DNA of 64,000 nt. It comes from Schlesneria sp. DSM 10557 (GTDB lineage Bacteria > Planctomycetota > Planctomycetia > Planctomycetales > Planctomycetaceae). Positions 39,579 to 49,761 of this stretch are shown here, in pieces. The position numbers and the translations under genes were made by a program. Numbering within the stretch: position 1 is the stretch's first letter; each line of letters opens with the position of its first letter. The notes beneath the pieces are model-generated. The model was not told the DNA's origin. It did no database searches and saw nothing but the letters and a program-made list of their open reading frames with translations. Location of the stretch: the NCBI RefSeq assembly GCF_041860085.1, contig NZ_CP124747.1, forward strand, positions 248,001-312,000, read 5' to 3'.

Positions 39579-42218
39579 TCAAGGAGCAATCTCTCCCGGC
39601 TGAAGTCGCAGGTTCTGTAGCATCGAATAGAGGATAATGTTGGTCCCCAGTTTGACAGCGTCTTCCGGGAGGTAGCCCTCGCAGTTCCCCGATGTTTGCC
39701 GTTCGAGTGCGCAACTGATGTCGTAACGGCTGTAGATCACGCTATACCGACCATCGACCTCGATTCCTTCCAGGATGGGTTCAGTGGTTCGAGTCGTGAA
39801 GTTGCCTCCCACCGTATTTTCACCCCCCTCCGCCGTACGGCGCCTCAGCAATCTGATGTCTTGCCCGATCTTTTCCGAAAAGAGTTCGTGAGTCACAGGA
39901 ATTCGTTCCAGTTTGCGATCGGGATAGACCTGCTTGATCAAGTCGCGAAATGATTTGTCGAATGGCTTCGCACCGCAGCACGAATCTGCGACGAGGACGC
40001 CTCCGCGATCGAGATACAGTCGCAGTTGCTGACGCTCATCCTCGGGAGTGGTGAACCGGTTCCGGCCGTGCATGTAGAGGATTGGATAACGGAAAATGTT
40101 CTTATCAGACAGCATTAAATCACGGGTTTTCGTCGATGCCGCCATTCCCACATTTTCATTGAGGGAAGTCAGCAAATTGCGAAGCGCGCGCGGTGCCGCG
40201 TTCCAGGCTCCTTCATGCTTGATCTGAGCAATCTGGAGCAAACCCCGCTCGATCTGATCGAGTTCACCCTTGTTTTGTGCGACCTCTCGAACTTGAGTTT
40301 TGTCGGGTGGTTCACGACCCGTGGCGTAGGCCATGACGTTGACGCCAATCTGTGTCGCACGGACGATTTTGGCTTTGAGCTGCACATTTCGATTGGGAGG
40401 ATCAACCTTCGCCCAATAATCCCACAAACACCCCAGATCTTCGGGTGAGTACATAATCGACGTACGACATCCGAAATCAACGCCGTAAAGCTTAACGCCA
40501 TCCGGCTGCAACGGGTGTTCGATCCGATAAACCGGATGATCGGGAGGAAGCAGTTTCAGCTCACCTTCTCCTGGGGGAACGATCTGAGTGACGAGCTCAC
40601 GAAAGCTGGCCTCGAAGTCGTCGCCCTGACAGGTAGGGCAGGCAAGAATGAAATTGCCTTCTTCCAGATACTCTTTGATCAGTTGGGTCTCGGCGGGAGA
40701 GAACGACAGCCGGCCGGGTCCTGTAATGAACAGGACCGGAGCCTGCATCATGGAGTTGACCCCTCCCGTCTTCACCGCCCGAGCGAGGTCGAGGTCCTGG
40801 GAAGTCAGCAATTTCGGCCATCGGGGCATGTTGCTGATCAACTCAGTTAAGTTTCTGACATCTCGGGGATGGCGATTCCAGTTGTTATCCAGCAGCACGT
40901 TTGGGTTATTGGGATGTCGCATGCCGTACTTCAGCTTGTTGACGAGAACGGGCGACAGACCTTTAGACAGGAAGAGCAGAGCCAGACTGGTGCCACAGAC
41001 TGGCCGACTTTCGTAGGTTCCGGTGCCGACCCAGTGCCCGTCGACGGGATTCTGAATGGCGAGAAGTTTGGCTGTTCCTTCACGGTACCAGTCATAATCT
41101 CCGAAGAACCTCTGTCCCGTCAGTCGTCCCGCGCGTTCAATCCCGTAGATGTAATAGAGCAGCCAGGAATGGCCGGGGCCACCGGGATTATGGTGGACTG
41201 AAAAACTCCGGCCGAGCCAGTTCAGTCCGTTTTGAATCGCCATATCATTGGGCCGTTCATTGCAGCAGGGGGGGCTACCATCCGCGGCAACGTCGGCATC
41301 GGACAGGAGCATCTGTTGAATAATCGCGAGTGAGGCGACGCCAGCGACGGTCATGCTTCCACTGCTGCGGGGCCTGCCGACGTCGCCGTCCGCGCCCCCG
41401 ACCAGATAGCCCCAACCCCCATCGACGGGACTCTGATTTCTCTCCCAATAGTCACGCGCACGCTCCCAGGTCCGTCGGCTCACACTCGCACCCGCTTCGA
41501 CTGCTTCTCGCAAACCAAGGATCGCGAATTGCGTGTTACTCTGATCTCCCAGATTTTGAGAGACATTCTTCAAACCGTAAGACCAGGCACCGACGTTATT
41601 AGACGTGATTTGGCCGTTTTCAAGACGCTGCGCCAGATCGGCAATTCTTACAGCGTCCGATTTCTCTTTGGCTGCCGATAGGGCCATGATCATCAGCGAC
41701 ACCTGGTAGGTTTCGTTGCGTCCTCCGAAATCGTCCTGGCTGCGGGAACGAAGATACTGCAACCCCCGGCGAATCGTCGGGTCTTGTGCGGTCATGCCAG
41801 AATTGAGAAGCGACAGGACGCACAGACTGCTGATCCCGACCTGGACTTCTGGCTCCGCAACCCAGGACCCATCCTGAGCCTGTTCCTGGATCAGAAACTT
41901 CTTACCACGCTCAATTGCCTGTTTGACTTCGTTTTCGGCGAGATCGGCGCACTCTGCACCGCGCAGGGACGAAATGAAGAGCGCCAGGACCAGGCACGCT
42001 CGACCTACCACCTTAGAGTACAACGGAGTCTGCCTGACGCCGGGAAAATGCTCAGAAGAAACATCTGAAACCAGGGGGCTGTCTGTAGCGTACCGGTGTG
42101 GCGAACCACCGTGTCTGTCTGAGTCCATTCTCGAATTCCGTTGCGCGGTACCGATGATGCTTTTCAAGGCGGAATCCTTCACAAAGCGACTCCTTCGACG
42201 ACTTGCGGAGTGCGACAA
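39579..42218 (-). CDS. Terpenoid-cyclase-toroid protein with two DUF4159 domains
   Basis: A 879-residue protein. After a signal or anchor helix (about 70-92; CLVLALFISSLRGAECA), residues 95-450 form alpha/alpha-toroid repeats (FLIQEQAQDGSWV, YWERNQSPVDGGWGYLVGG, GTSLALLFLSKG) like squalene-cyclase/prenyltransferase repeats. Two DUF4159 domains follow, each a glutamine-amidotransferase-like fold (about 475-650, ending GVNVMAYATG; and about 690-875, with YMHGRNRFTT). The start could instead be the internal Met31. The function is unknown; similar planctomycete proteins are presumed extracytoplasmic. Confidence 0.85.
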   Translation of the reverse strand: MSHSASRRRSRFVKDSALKSIIGTAQRNSRMDSDRHGGSPHRYATDSPLVSDVSSEHFPGVRQTPLYSKVVGRACLVLALFISSLRGAECADLAENEVKQAIERGKKFLIQEQAQDGSWVAEPEVQVGISSLCVLSLLNSGMTAQDPTIRRGLQYLRSRSQDDFGGRNETYQVSLMIMALSAAKEKSDAVRIADLAQRLENGQITSNNVGAWSYGLKNVSQNLGDQSNTQFAILGLREAVEAGASVSRRTWERARDYWERNQSPVDGGWGYLVGGADGDVGRPRSSGSMTVAGVASLAIIQQMLLSDADVAADGSPPCCNERPNDMAIQNGLNWLGRSFSVHHNPGGPGHSWLLYYIYGIERAGRLTGQRFFGDYDWYREGTAKLLAIQNPVDGHWVGTGTYESRPVCGTSLALLFLSKGLSPVLVNKLKYGMRHPNNPNVLLDNNWNRHPRDVRNLTELISNMPRWPKLLTSQDLDLARAVKTGGVNSMMQAPVLFITGPGRLSFSPAETQLIKEYLEEGNFILACPTCQGDDFEASFRELVTQIVPPGEGELKLLPPDHPVYRIEHPLQPDGVKLYGVDFGCRTSIMYSPEDLGCLWDYWAKVDPPNRNVQLKAKIVRATQIGVNVMAYATGREPPDKTQVREVAQNKGELDQIERGLLQIAQIKHEGAWNAAPRALRNLLTSLNENVGMAASTKTRDLMLSDKNIFRYPILYMHGRNRFTTPEDERQQLRLYLDRGGVLVADSCCGAKPFDKSFRDLIKQVYPDRKLERIPVTHELFSEKIGQDIRLLRRRTAEGGENTVGGNFTTRTTEPILEGIEVDGRYSVIYSRYDISCALERQTSGNCEGYLPEDAVKLGTNIILYSMLQNLRLQPGEIAP

Positions 42219-42457
42219 TCGATGCCGTTGAAGAACCTCCCAGCTGTCGTTACAGGAATTCCTGCCTGGTCCATGAGTAGGTTGCGACCTCCGTTCGCTG
42301 GCAGCCGTCCGGGAAGATCGATGATGGCCCTCAATACAACGTTACGGCATACGCTACGGAATTGAGGGGATCTCCTACTTCGCTTGACCCCATCCGACCG
42401 TATTGTGCCCACGAACCCAGTCCCTATCTTCGCGACAAAAACGCAGAAAGCAAATGC

Positions 42458-43528
42458 TCAAGCGATCTCAAAAGGGAAGGGGATGACTTCTGAAATCGTC
42501 TTCAAGCCCAGGGCAAGCATTATTAAGCGATCCACACCGAGAGCATTGCCCGAACAGGGGGGCAGGCCCTTTTCCATGACGGTGAGCAGGCGACTTTGCT
42601 GCGGCAGGGGACGCAGGCCGACCGCTTCGCGTATTCGGGTCTGTTCGCGGATTCGATCACGCAGCGTGGTGGCATCGGTCAATTCGTCATAACCGTTGCA
42701 CAGTTCAATTCCGTCTATGTAGAGCTCAAAACGATGCGCCGTCAGCCCGTCATGAGACAATCGGGCCAACGCGGCCTGACTTGCCGGATAGTCCACGAGA
42801 AACGTTGGTCTCCCTTGGCCAAGATCCGGTTCAATCAACTCAGCAAGCAGAAAATTGAGCCAGCCGTCTCGGTCGTCCAGGTCGAGCCCGGGAGGGGGGA
42901 CCAGGTGATTCGTGCGTGCGATCCCCCGAATCTCGTCCATGGAACAGCTTATGACGTCAGTCCCTGTTCGTCGGATGAAAGCTTCGCGGTACGTGACCTG
43001 CTCGAAACCGCGTGGGTCCATGGCTCGGTCATAGAGTGCGGAGGAGTCCGCTGTGGGGGTAAAGCCGGGAAGTGCGGCGGTCGCAGAAATGACTCGTTGA
43101 ACGAGTTGCTCGGTGGTACTCATCAAGGCCTGAAGGTCATCGCCTTGTCGGTACCATTCCAGCATGGTGAATTCCGGATTATGACGTTGCCCCGATTCGC
43201 CGTTACGAAAGACTTTTCCCAGCTGATAGATCGCACCCGCTCCTGCTGCCATCAAGCGTTTCATGGCGAACTCGGGTGACGTCTGCAGGTATCTGGCGCT
43301 GCCGTCCGTCCGCCAGTTGCATCCGAGTGGAATCCAATCCGCCACGAATGGCTCCAGCCATGCATCGACGACGGTGTCGGTTGATAGTATCGGAGTTTCG
43401 ACCTCGAAGAATCCTTCGTGGTCAAAAAAATCCCGCATCACTTTCAGCAATCGAGCCCGATGCCGCAGGACGCGAATCGACGCCGTGGGCTGAATGCTTT
43501 CTGATGCTCTGTTGGAAACGGTTCCCAT
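42458..43528 (-). CDS. epmA: EF-P--lysine ligase (EpmA/GenX type)
   Basis: A 356-residue class II aminoacyl-tRNA-synthetase-like enzyme that attaches lysine to elongation factor P. It has the LysRS-type catalytic core (ARYLQTSPEFAMKRLMAAG, VFRNGESGQRHNPEFTMLEW as motif 2, GNALGVDRLIML as motif 3) but no anticodon-binding domain, which is the EpmA hallmark. The ATG at 43528 starts 4 bases after the glnE stop with GGAGGTG upstream, so it is coupled to glnE. No epmB or efp gene is in the window. Confidence 0.88.
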   Translation of the reverse strand: MGTVSNRASESIQPTASIRVLRHRARLLKVMRDFFDHEGFFEVETPILSTDTVVDAWLEPFVADWIPLGCNWRTDGSARYLQTSPEFAMKRLMAAGAGAIYQLGKVFRNGESGQRHNPEFTMLEWYRQGDDLQALMSTTEQLVQRVISATAALPGFTPTADSSALYDRAMDPRGFEQVTYREAFIRRTGTDVISCSMDEIRGIARTNHLVPPPGLDLDDRDGWLNFLLAELIEPDLGQGRPTFLVDYPASQAALARLSHDGLTAHRFELYIDGIELCNGYDELTDATTLRDRIREQTRIREAVGLRPLPQQSRLLTVMEKGLPPCSGNALGVDRLIMLALGLKTISEVIPFPFEIA

Positions 43529-43532
43529 GGCT

Positions 43533-46500
43533 TCACACCACCTCCGCCTGTCTGCGGACAAGATCGTTGACCACTTCGATGTGCTGGTTCAGGTCGCGAT
43601 GAAGTTTTTGAGGTGACGATCCGTAGCCCAACCGACGCGCGAGAAAATGGAAATCCTGGCTTGAAGGACCGGAGACCGTCAGGTCGCGCGCATCACCCCG
43701 GACCATACGCAATGCATCGATCAGCCTGCGGAAAAAGCCATAGGCGTTTCGCAGTGCTCGATAGTCTGATTCGGTCAATACCCCCGTTCGATGCATTTCG
43801 TCCATCGCGATGCGCGTGTTCGTCACCCGCAGACTCGCGTGCCTTGAGCCATGCGTGATCTGCATGGCCTGAACGAAGTATTCAATATCGACCAGGCCGC
43901 CCGGGCTAAGCTTCGCATTGAACTCGCCGGTCGCAACGAGTTGTCGGACCTGCCGCTCTCGCATGGCGCGCATTGAGGCGAAGTCGAAAGGTGGACCGTC
44001 ATACAGGAACTTATCTCTGAGTGAGATCAGTTTCTCTCCAAGTCCGGGGTCCCCTGTGATCGGACGCAACTTTACCAGGGCCTGACGTTCGTAGGGCCAG
44101 GCGGCGCCTTGGGGATCAAAGTAACGCCGGAATGCATCGAGCGAGACTGCCAGTGGCCCAGATCGTCCATATGGACGAAGTCGCAGGTCAATTCGGAAGA
44201 TCCCTTCTTGTCGAGCCCGGATGGCATGCACGCAGGATTCGACGAGCCGCTGATAATACGTCGCATTGGCGATCGACTCGCGTCCGTCGGTCATCCCATC
44301 TTTGTCATAGACAAATAGCAACTCGATGTCAGAAGCAAAACCGAGTTCGCGGCCACCGCATTTCCCTAGAGCGCAGACGACCATCGAAGCTCGATCGCCA
44401 TCAGCACATTTCGGTACCCCGTACCGATCGTGAAATTCGAGTTCACTCAGTTGCAGACTGGTCGAAACAACCACCTCGGCAACATCAGTCAGCTCTTCGG
44501 CAAACCGATCGAAGTCTCCGCACCGTCCGAGAATATGGCGGAGATCGATTCGGAACATTTCGCGGTCCTTGAACGCATTCAAGGCTCGACGACGTACTGC
44601 CGGATCATCGATCTCTGCCAGCTCAATCGCGAGGTCACGCCAGAGCAACGATTTCGATTTCGCTTCTTCGATTCCGGTGATGTCACGCAGGACCGGGAAG
44701 AGGTTGGCATATTGCAGCCGCAGGAAATCTTCCCACAGGAAATCGCTCACCCCAAGGACCTTTGCCAGCGCAGTCAGGACTTCAGGCCGTTCAAGCGACG
44801 AGAACTGTTCTGTCCAGTCTGGCTGCTGGAACAATTCGCCCAGAAATGAACGAAAGTGGATGAGAGCAGCCTCCGGGTTCGGCGAGCCTGGAAGCAGATG
44901 AGTGAAGTGCTTAATCAGCACAATCGCTGCCTGAAGCTCCTGCATTCGCCGTTCATCGAGGATCTTGCCACGTCGGGCAGCGTCTGTGACATAGAGAATA
45001 TCCGCTGCGACATTGAGGTCAGTACTGACGAACATCCCTTCGATGGCAATTCCGCTGAGAGCTAACGCGTTCGTCAGTTCATAAAGGAAGCCAATCGTGT
45101 CTTCACCACGGATGTGCAGGACTGTAAACCGCTCATGCGACTGGTTGTCGAAGCTGACTTCCAGTGGAGCTGGCTTTGTTGCCAGGTCGGGCGAGTCTTC
45201 CAGTGCGTCTGCGACCCGTGACGCAAGGCGTCCCTGGGCTTCATGACTCAACCCGGATTGTGCGAGTTGAACTAACTCTGTCAGGTCAGATTCGTAGCAG
45301 TTCCAGACTTCGGACATGACTGCTTCGATTGAAGACCGAACGGTGAAAACATCGACAAACTTGCATTCGCGAGTTTTGGCCGCGCCCCCTTGAGTGACAG
45401 GCTCAGCAGTGGATGCGATCCCGTTGACAATGTCGAAACCGTAGACAAACAATAATCCGCAAATGAGTGACAGTTCCCCGGGGTGGTCGATCCCCAGGAC
45501 TCGGACACGCCATGAACCTGCACCATCCGACTTGGCGAGAACGATGACGGGCTTCTCAGAAGTCAGCGTTTGCAGTAACGCCTGATGTTCGTGACGTTCT
45601 TCTTCACTGAAGACCGTCTCTTGGGTGAAATCAGTCGCCGACTTGCTCGTGAAATGAGTCATGACGGAGTCGCTCGTTGAGGTGCGAGTATCGCGTAGTG
45701 ATCGACTGCTGATCTCTTCCAGAGGCATACCATCCGGGGCGGGGGGCAGGTACTTATTAAATACTTTACGGATGGCACTACAATACTGTCTATAATGGAC
45801 GAGAAAGTGCTCGCCGTCTCGGAAATCCAGCCTGCGCGCAAGAGCGGTCATTTCCTGCGGATCAGTTGGCAGCAAGTGTTCCTGCCTGTTCTGGAGCAGT
45901 TGCAGCGAGTGCTCGATCGTCCGCAGGAAAACGTATCCGTCCGTCAGGCAGCGGTATTCGTCTGCCTGAATCAGGTCGACATCAGAAAGTCGCACCAGTG
46001 CATCGAGCGTGTTCACCGTGCGGATGTGTGGGAATCGCTGCCCATGCACGAGCTGCAGGGACTGGACGATAAACTCAATGTCACGGATCGACCCGCTGCC
46101 TGATTTAACTTCACCGAATGCCCGTCCCCGTCGTTCCAGGTCCGCTTCAATCTGCCGCTTTGAAGAACGAACACTTTTTCGGACATCTTCTTCAGAGTGT
46201 CCGACAATCAGCGGTGCTGCTTCTCTCAGTAGTCGGGCTCCCACTGAAAAATCGCCCGCTACGACGCGCCCCTTGAGCAGTGCCTGCTTCTCCCAAAGCT
46301 CTGCCTGATTTCGGATATACTGGAGGTAAGCAGGGACTTGCACGACCAGTTCACCTGCCCGTCCCCAGGGGCGGAGCCGCATGTCGACTCGGTACAGGAA
46401 TCCTTCACCCGTTGCATCCTGAAGGGCTCTGATCAATCGCTGGGCAAGATTAACCGTCGTTGCGACGGTCAACCGCGCAAAGGGGGAAGAGCCGGAATTC

Positions 46501-47279
46501 CCAAGTTCAATGCCGTCACCGCTGCCTCTGGTCGAACTGCTGGACTCGTCGACCGGTTGGAAAAGAAAGATCAGGTCAATATCGGAACTGTAGTTCAGTT
46601 CCTCCCCCCCCAGCTTTCCCATCGCGAGAACCGAAAAACCTTTGGGATCGACTTTCATCTCGGTCGAAACGAGTCTCAAACACGCTTCGATTAACCCATC
46701 CGCCAGCAAACTTAGCTGAACTGTTGCCGTTCGAAAGTCGACCAGGCCGAATGCGTCGCAAACACCAATCCTCAAAAGCTCTGATCGCTGATATCGACGC
46801 AGCGCATCGAGCTTCCCCGCCATTGAAGAGTCGTCCTCGGCAGCTTCGAGCGCCTCGTCCGTGAACTCTTCGCGAGATTTGACGTCGGCCAGAAGACGGT
46901 GCTGAACCAGACGTCGCAAAGCGCTGGGATCACGAAGCAATGTCTCCGTCAGATACCGACTGCTGGCGAACAGCTTCACCAGCAATTCCAGCCCCCGTGG
47001 CTGCTCAGTCAGAAAATGGTAAAGCTCGGCTCGATCACTGACTCGCAGTACGTAACGTTCAAAATCGACCAGCAACTCATCTGCGTCGACCATATCGGAA
47101 ATTGTATTCAGCAATCGCGACAGGCAATCAGCAGCATCAGGAGGGCCGCAAAGCGCTCTCAGACGGGAAAGGGCCCCGGGCACATCTCGAAAACCAACGC
47201 TTTCAAGATAATCCTGAAACTCCGACTGTAACGTGTCGTCTCCGTCGGCCAATGATTGCAGATATTTCCTCATACGCAC
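43533..47279 (-). CDS. glnE: Glutamine synthetase adenylyltransferase GlnE with inserted ACT domains
   Basis: A 1,248-residue bifunctional enzyme that adds and removes AMP on glutamine synthetase; typical GlnE proteins are about 950 residues. The first nucleotidyltransferase domain has GKLGGEELNYSSDIDLIFLF (residues 221-240). The second has GKCGGRELGFASDIELLFVY (residues 972-991), where the second metal-binding position is Glu986 rather than Asp. Between them, about residues 555-800 contain two ACT-like modules (IDHPGELSLICGLLFVYGFD and GEDTIGFLYELTNALALSG), like the glutamine-sensing tail of GlnD. It is likely expressed with epmA. Confidence 0.92.
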   Translation of the reverse strand: MRMRKYLQSLADGDDTLQSEFQDYLESVGFRDVPGALSRLRALCGPPDAADCLSRLLNTISDMVDADELLVDFERYVLRVSDRAELYHFLTEQPRGLELLVKLFASSRYLTETLLRDPSALRRLVQHRLLADVKSREEFTDEALEAAEDDSSMAGKLDALRRYQRSELLRIGVCDAFGLVDFRTATVQLSLLADGLIEACLRLVSTEMKVDPKGFSVLAMGKLGGEELNYSSDIDLIFLFQPVDESSSSTRGSGDGIELGNSGSSPFARLTVATTVNLAQRLIRALQDATGEGFLYRVDMRLRPWGRAGELVVQVPAYLQYIRNQAELWEKQALLKGRVVAGDFSVGARLLREAAPLIVGHSEEDVRKSVRSSKRQIEADLERRGRAFGEVKSGSGSIRDIEFIVQSLQLVHGQRFPHIRTVNTLDALVRLSDVDLIQADEYRCLTDGYVFLRTIEHSLQLLQNRQEHLLPTDPQEMTALARRLDFRDGEHFLVHYRQYCSAIRKVFNKYLPPAPDGMPLEEISSRSLRDTRTSTSDSVMTHFTSKSATDFTQETVFSEEERHEHQALLQTLTSEKPVIVLAKSDGAGSWRVRVLGIDHPGELSLICGLLFVYGFDIVNGIASTAEPVTQGGAAKTRECKFVDVFTVRSSIEAVMSEVWNCYESDLTELVQLAQSGLSHEAQGRLASRVADALEDSPDLATKPAPLEVSFDNQSHERFTVLHIRGEDTIGFLYELTNALALSGIAIEGMFVSTDLNVAADILYVTDAARRGKILDERRMQELQAAIVLIKHFTHLLPGSPNPEAALIHFRSFLGELFQQPDWTEQFSSLERPEVLTALAKVLGVSDFLWEDFLRLQYANLFPVLRDITGIEEAKSKSLLWRDLAIELAEIDDPAVRRRALNAFKDREMFRIDLRHILGRCGDFDRFAEELTDVAEVVVSTSLQLSELEFHDRYGVPKCADGDRASMVVCALGKCGGRELGFASDIELLFVYDKDGMTDGRESIANATYYQRLVESCVHAIRARQEGIFRIDLRLRPYGRSGPLAVSLDAFRRYFDPQGAAWPYERQALVKLRPITGDPGLGEKLISLRDKFLYDGPPFDFASMRAMRERQVRQLVATGEFNAKLSPGGLVDIEYFVQAMQITHGSRHASLRVTNTRIAMDEMHRTGVLTESDYRALRNAYGFFRRLIDALRMVRGDARDLTVSGPSSQDFHFLARRLGYGSSPQKLHRDLNQHIEVVNDLVRRQAEVV

Positions 47280-47535
47280 AAATTACCAGATTCGCATTGG
47301 GACTGCGAAGTCGCGCCGCTTCACAAGTCTGACCCAGCAGGCCATTCACGCCCCGCTCGAATCGACAGGTTCATATGGGCGACGCACTTCCCCGGAACAC
47401 GACCTGGAAGTGAGGCAACGTTCTTACCCAGATGCCGAGACTTCTCACAAGATCGCGGTCTTCTACCGTACCATCTCAATGGCTCCGAAGAAGGGTTGAG
47501 CGGGGGAGATCGCTCGATATCAGGGTGGAAGTTTG

Positions 47536-48579
47536 TCAGACTTCTTCCTGTATTTCGTCGCTGTGGAATCGGACATCGATCAGGGTTGTCACTCCATTTC
47601 CCGTTTTGGGACCATGCCCCTTTCGAAAATGGATCCGCCAGACCACTTCACCCGAGAGATCCTCGATGCCTTCCTGGGAAGGAGCGAATGTTTCAAAGTC
47701 TTCCCCAGGAGCCAACAGTCGACCCGTTTCGTGACCGGCGATCCGCCACTCACTCTCTGCGGGGAGACGGTCGAAATGGTAGTAGCGACGTCCTTCTTTC
47801 AATTTCTGGTCGCTGGCTGGAAAAATGACGTTGAACGCCAGGACGGAGTCAGCCTCAAGTCTGAAATACATCAGCGTCGGATCGAGAGGCCTGATCGACT
47901 GGTGGGGCGAGACGTTCTCGAATCGAAACCAAAGTTTCAGCACGGGATCGGAAGGACTGCGAACCAGTACTTCGTTACCAGTGTAGTGCGAAAAATTGAT
48001 CGGACCGCGACTGACTCGCAGAGGGGTCACCACGATGTCGCCATATCTGCGCGACTGGCCCAGCCGCAATTCATGCCCCGCTGGCAGATCGTTTTCGGGT
48101 AAGGGCACAGCGACCGTTCCACCCGATTGCTGCACGCTCAGAAGGTCTGGGAGACTTTCAAGTTGATGGGGTTTGCGAAAAAAAATCTGATAAATGACAT
48201 AGATCGTGAGCAGGCTCGCGTAACTTGCGACAACGACCAGCCAGAACGCCAGTCGCGACTGTTGAGACTCTGTCGGATTGGCTCCAGTTTCTTTCCTGGT
48301 GACCGTCGCTTTGGACGCTGGACGAGGAGTTACTCTGTCTAACGAACGAATCTCCGTAACGGCAGGACTCCACACCGCATCTGAGGTTACGCCGGCCGTT
48401 TCGACGGCTTCCGACGGAGGGAACTCTTGTGGCTCACCAACACTGAATAGTCCCAGCGGAACCGCCGCGGAGTTGCCACCTGCCAATTCCTCGCCGCACT
48501 TGGGGCAGTTTCCGACGATGTCGTCCGTTTCGATGAGGAAAGCTTCCTGGCACCGTTCGCATCTCACTTCCCGGGCCAT
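47536..48579 (-). CDS. Zinc-ribbon membrane protein, unknown function
   Basis: 347 residues from ATG 48579, which has GGGGAG 6 bases upstream. An N-terminal zinc ribbon (CERC, CPKC) is followed by a Ser/Thr-rich linker, one membrane segment (LAFWLVVVASYASLLTIYVI, about residues 110-130) and a beta-rich outer domain of about 200 residues (YGDIVVTPLRVSRGP, LWFRFENVSP) that resembles DUF4352-type extracellular domains. It starts 26 bases after bioD on the same strand, but no functional link is evident. Confidence 0.75.
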   Translation of the reverse strand: MAREVRCERCQEAFLIETDDIVGNCPKCGEELAGGNSAAVPLGLFSVGEPQEFPPSEAVETAGVTSDAVWSPAVTEIRSLDRVTPRPASKATVTRKETGANPTESQQSRLAFWLVVVASYASLLTIYVIYQIFFRKPHQLESLPDLLSVQQSGGTVAVPLPENDLPAGHELRLGQSRRYGDIVVTPLRVSRGPINFSHYTGNEVLVRSPSDPVLKLWFRFENVSPHQSIRPLDPTLMYFRLEADSVLAFNVIFPASDQKLKEGRRYYHFDRLPAESEWRIAGHETGRLLAPGEDFETFAPSQEGIEDLSGEVVWRIHFRKGHGPKTGNGVTTLIDVRFHSDEIQEEV

Positions 48580-48604
48580 GAAACTCCCCTGATCGATAAG
48601 CATG

Positions 48605-49414
48605 TCAACTGGGTTGCGTGCGAGGTGGTTCGTTGATCAGCCTCCCCGCTAATTCGTACCAGGGAATTGTGACGGTCTGTCCGTCCCGTTGCAATTCGCT
48701 TTTTGCCCCGTGGGTTACGATACCAAGCACGGGAACCTCTCCTCGGCGCGATATCTCCTCTGCATTGGTTTGACTGGATAAATCGCCGTCTGCCGGGGTC
48801 GGTTGATTGAGGACCACCCCAGCCACGGCGAGTCCTCGTGCGCGAATCGCTTCGATGGTCAACAGAGTATGGTTGATCGTTCCCAGACCGCTGCGTGAAA
48901 CGACCAGGATCGGAACTCTCAGCTCCTTTGCCAGATCTGCGACCGATTGCGACTCTGTCAGAGGCGAAAGCCATCCACCCGCCCCTTCGATGAGCACAAT
49001 CTCGGAACCATGGAAGCCGTAGGCCCCCAGGACCGCAGCGTCGAAATCGACAGTCGTTCCTTCGAGTCTTGCCGCAACCGGCGGAGCGAGCGGTGCAACG
49101 AATCTTTGAGGGCACACGATCGATTCCGGCCAGACCCGGTCCGTCGCGTTGCTCAATCGTTCGATGTCTTCCCAAAGTAACTTTGAACTTGTAACAGCTC
49201 CCGTAAATGACTGTGTCGTGCGATCCGTGCCCGAAAGAGCTGGCTGAACGGCGATCGCACCTGAACAGACCGGCTTGTAGGCGGCTGTGCGACGTCCGTG
49301 GGAAATCAATTGACGAGCGATGATGCAGGTCACATGTGTCTTCCCCACGCTGGTGTCAGTCCCAGTGATGAAGAGACCGCGAGGCGAGTTCGGGCGCGGT
49401 ATGGCGTCAGTCAT
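48605..49414 (-). CDS. bioD: Dethiobiotin synthetase
   Basis: A protein of about 269 residues that closes the ureido ring in biotin synthesis using CO2 and ATP. It has the P-loop LFITGTDTSVGKTHV, the substrate block AYKPVCSG, and the conserved IEGAGGWLSPL. An ATG 6 bases upstream (49420) is also possible. bioA, bioB and bioF are not in the window, so the biotin genes are scattered here. Confidence 0.92.
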   Translation of the reverse strand: MTDAIPRPNSPRGLFITGTDTSVGKTHVTCIIARQLISHGRRTAAYKPVCSGAIAVQPALSGTDRTTQSFTGAVTSSKLLWEDIERLSNATDRVWPESIVCPQRFVAPLAPPVAARLEGTTVDFDAAVLGAYGFHGSEIVLIEGAGGWLSPLTESQSVADLAKELRVPILVVSRSGLGTINHTLLTIEAIRARGLAVAGVVLNQPTPADGDLSSQTNAEEISRRGEVPVLGIVTHGAKSELQRDGQTVTIPWYELAGRLINEPPRTQPS

Positions 49415-49420
49415 AAACAT

Positions 49421-49761
49421 TCAATCGAAGCGGGTCTCGGGAACACGTTTTTCTCAAGTTCCCCCGCGCCGGGTTCCCGCCGACACGCGGTTGCAAACGG
49501 AAGTTACCCCGCCCTTGTAAATTCTTCCAGAACTGGTCTTGACGGAAATGGCAAATTCCAGTTGGCCTCTGGGCGTTTTCACGAGGAAACCGCCTGTTTT
49601 CATGCGATTGAACGGAATCCGCGAATAATTATGCGCATGAAATTTCGATCTGGCATCGCGGTTGCATTACACACCTCACATCAGGTTGGTCAGTGTCGAT
49701 CACCTGACACTTACACTGCGTCGAATCTGAGACAGATTCGTTATTCAAAGGACTGTGAATT
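49421..49761 (+). promoter_or_regulatory. csrA leader with two hairpins
   Basis: No gene lies in these 341 bases. Just before csrA are two stems: AGTGTC/GACACT (49692-49697, 49706-49711) and the perfect 8-bp CGAATCTG/CAGATTCG (49722-49729, 49733-49740) with loop AGA. The AAGGA of the ribosome-binding site follows. CsrA proteins often repress their own mRNA by binding GGA in hairpins; here the GGA is downstream of, not in, the loops. Confidence 0.5.
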
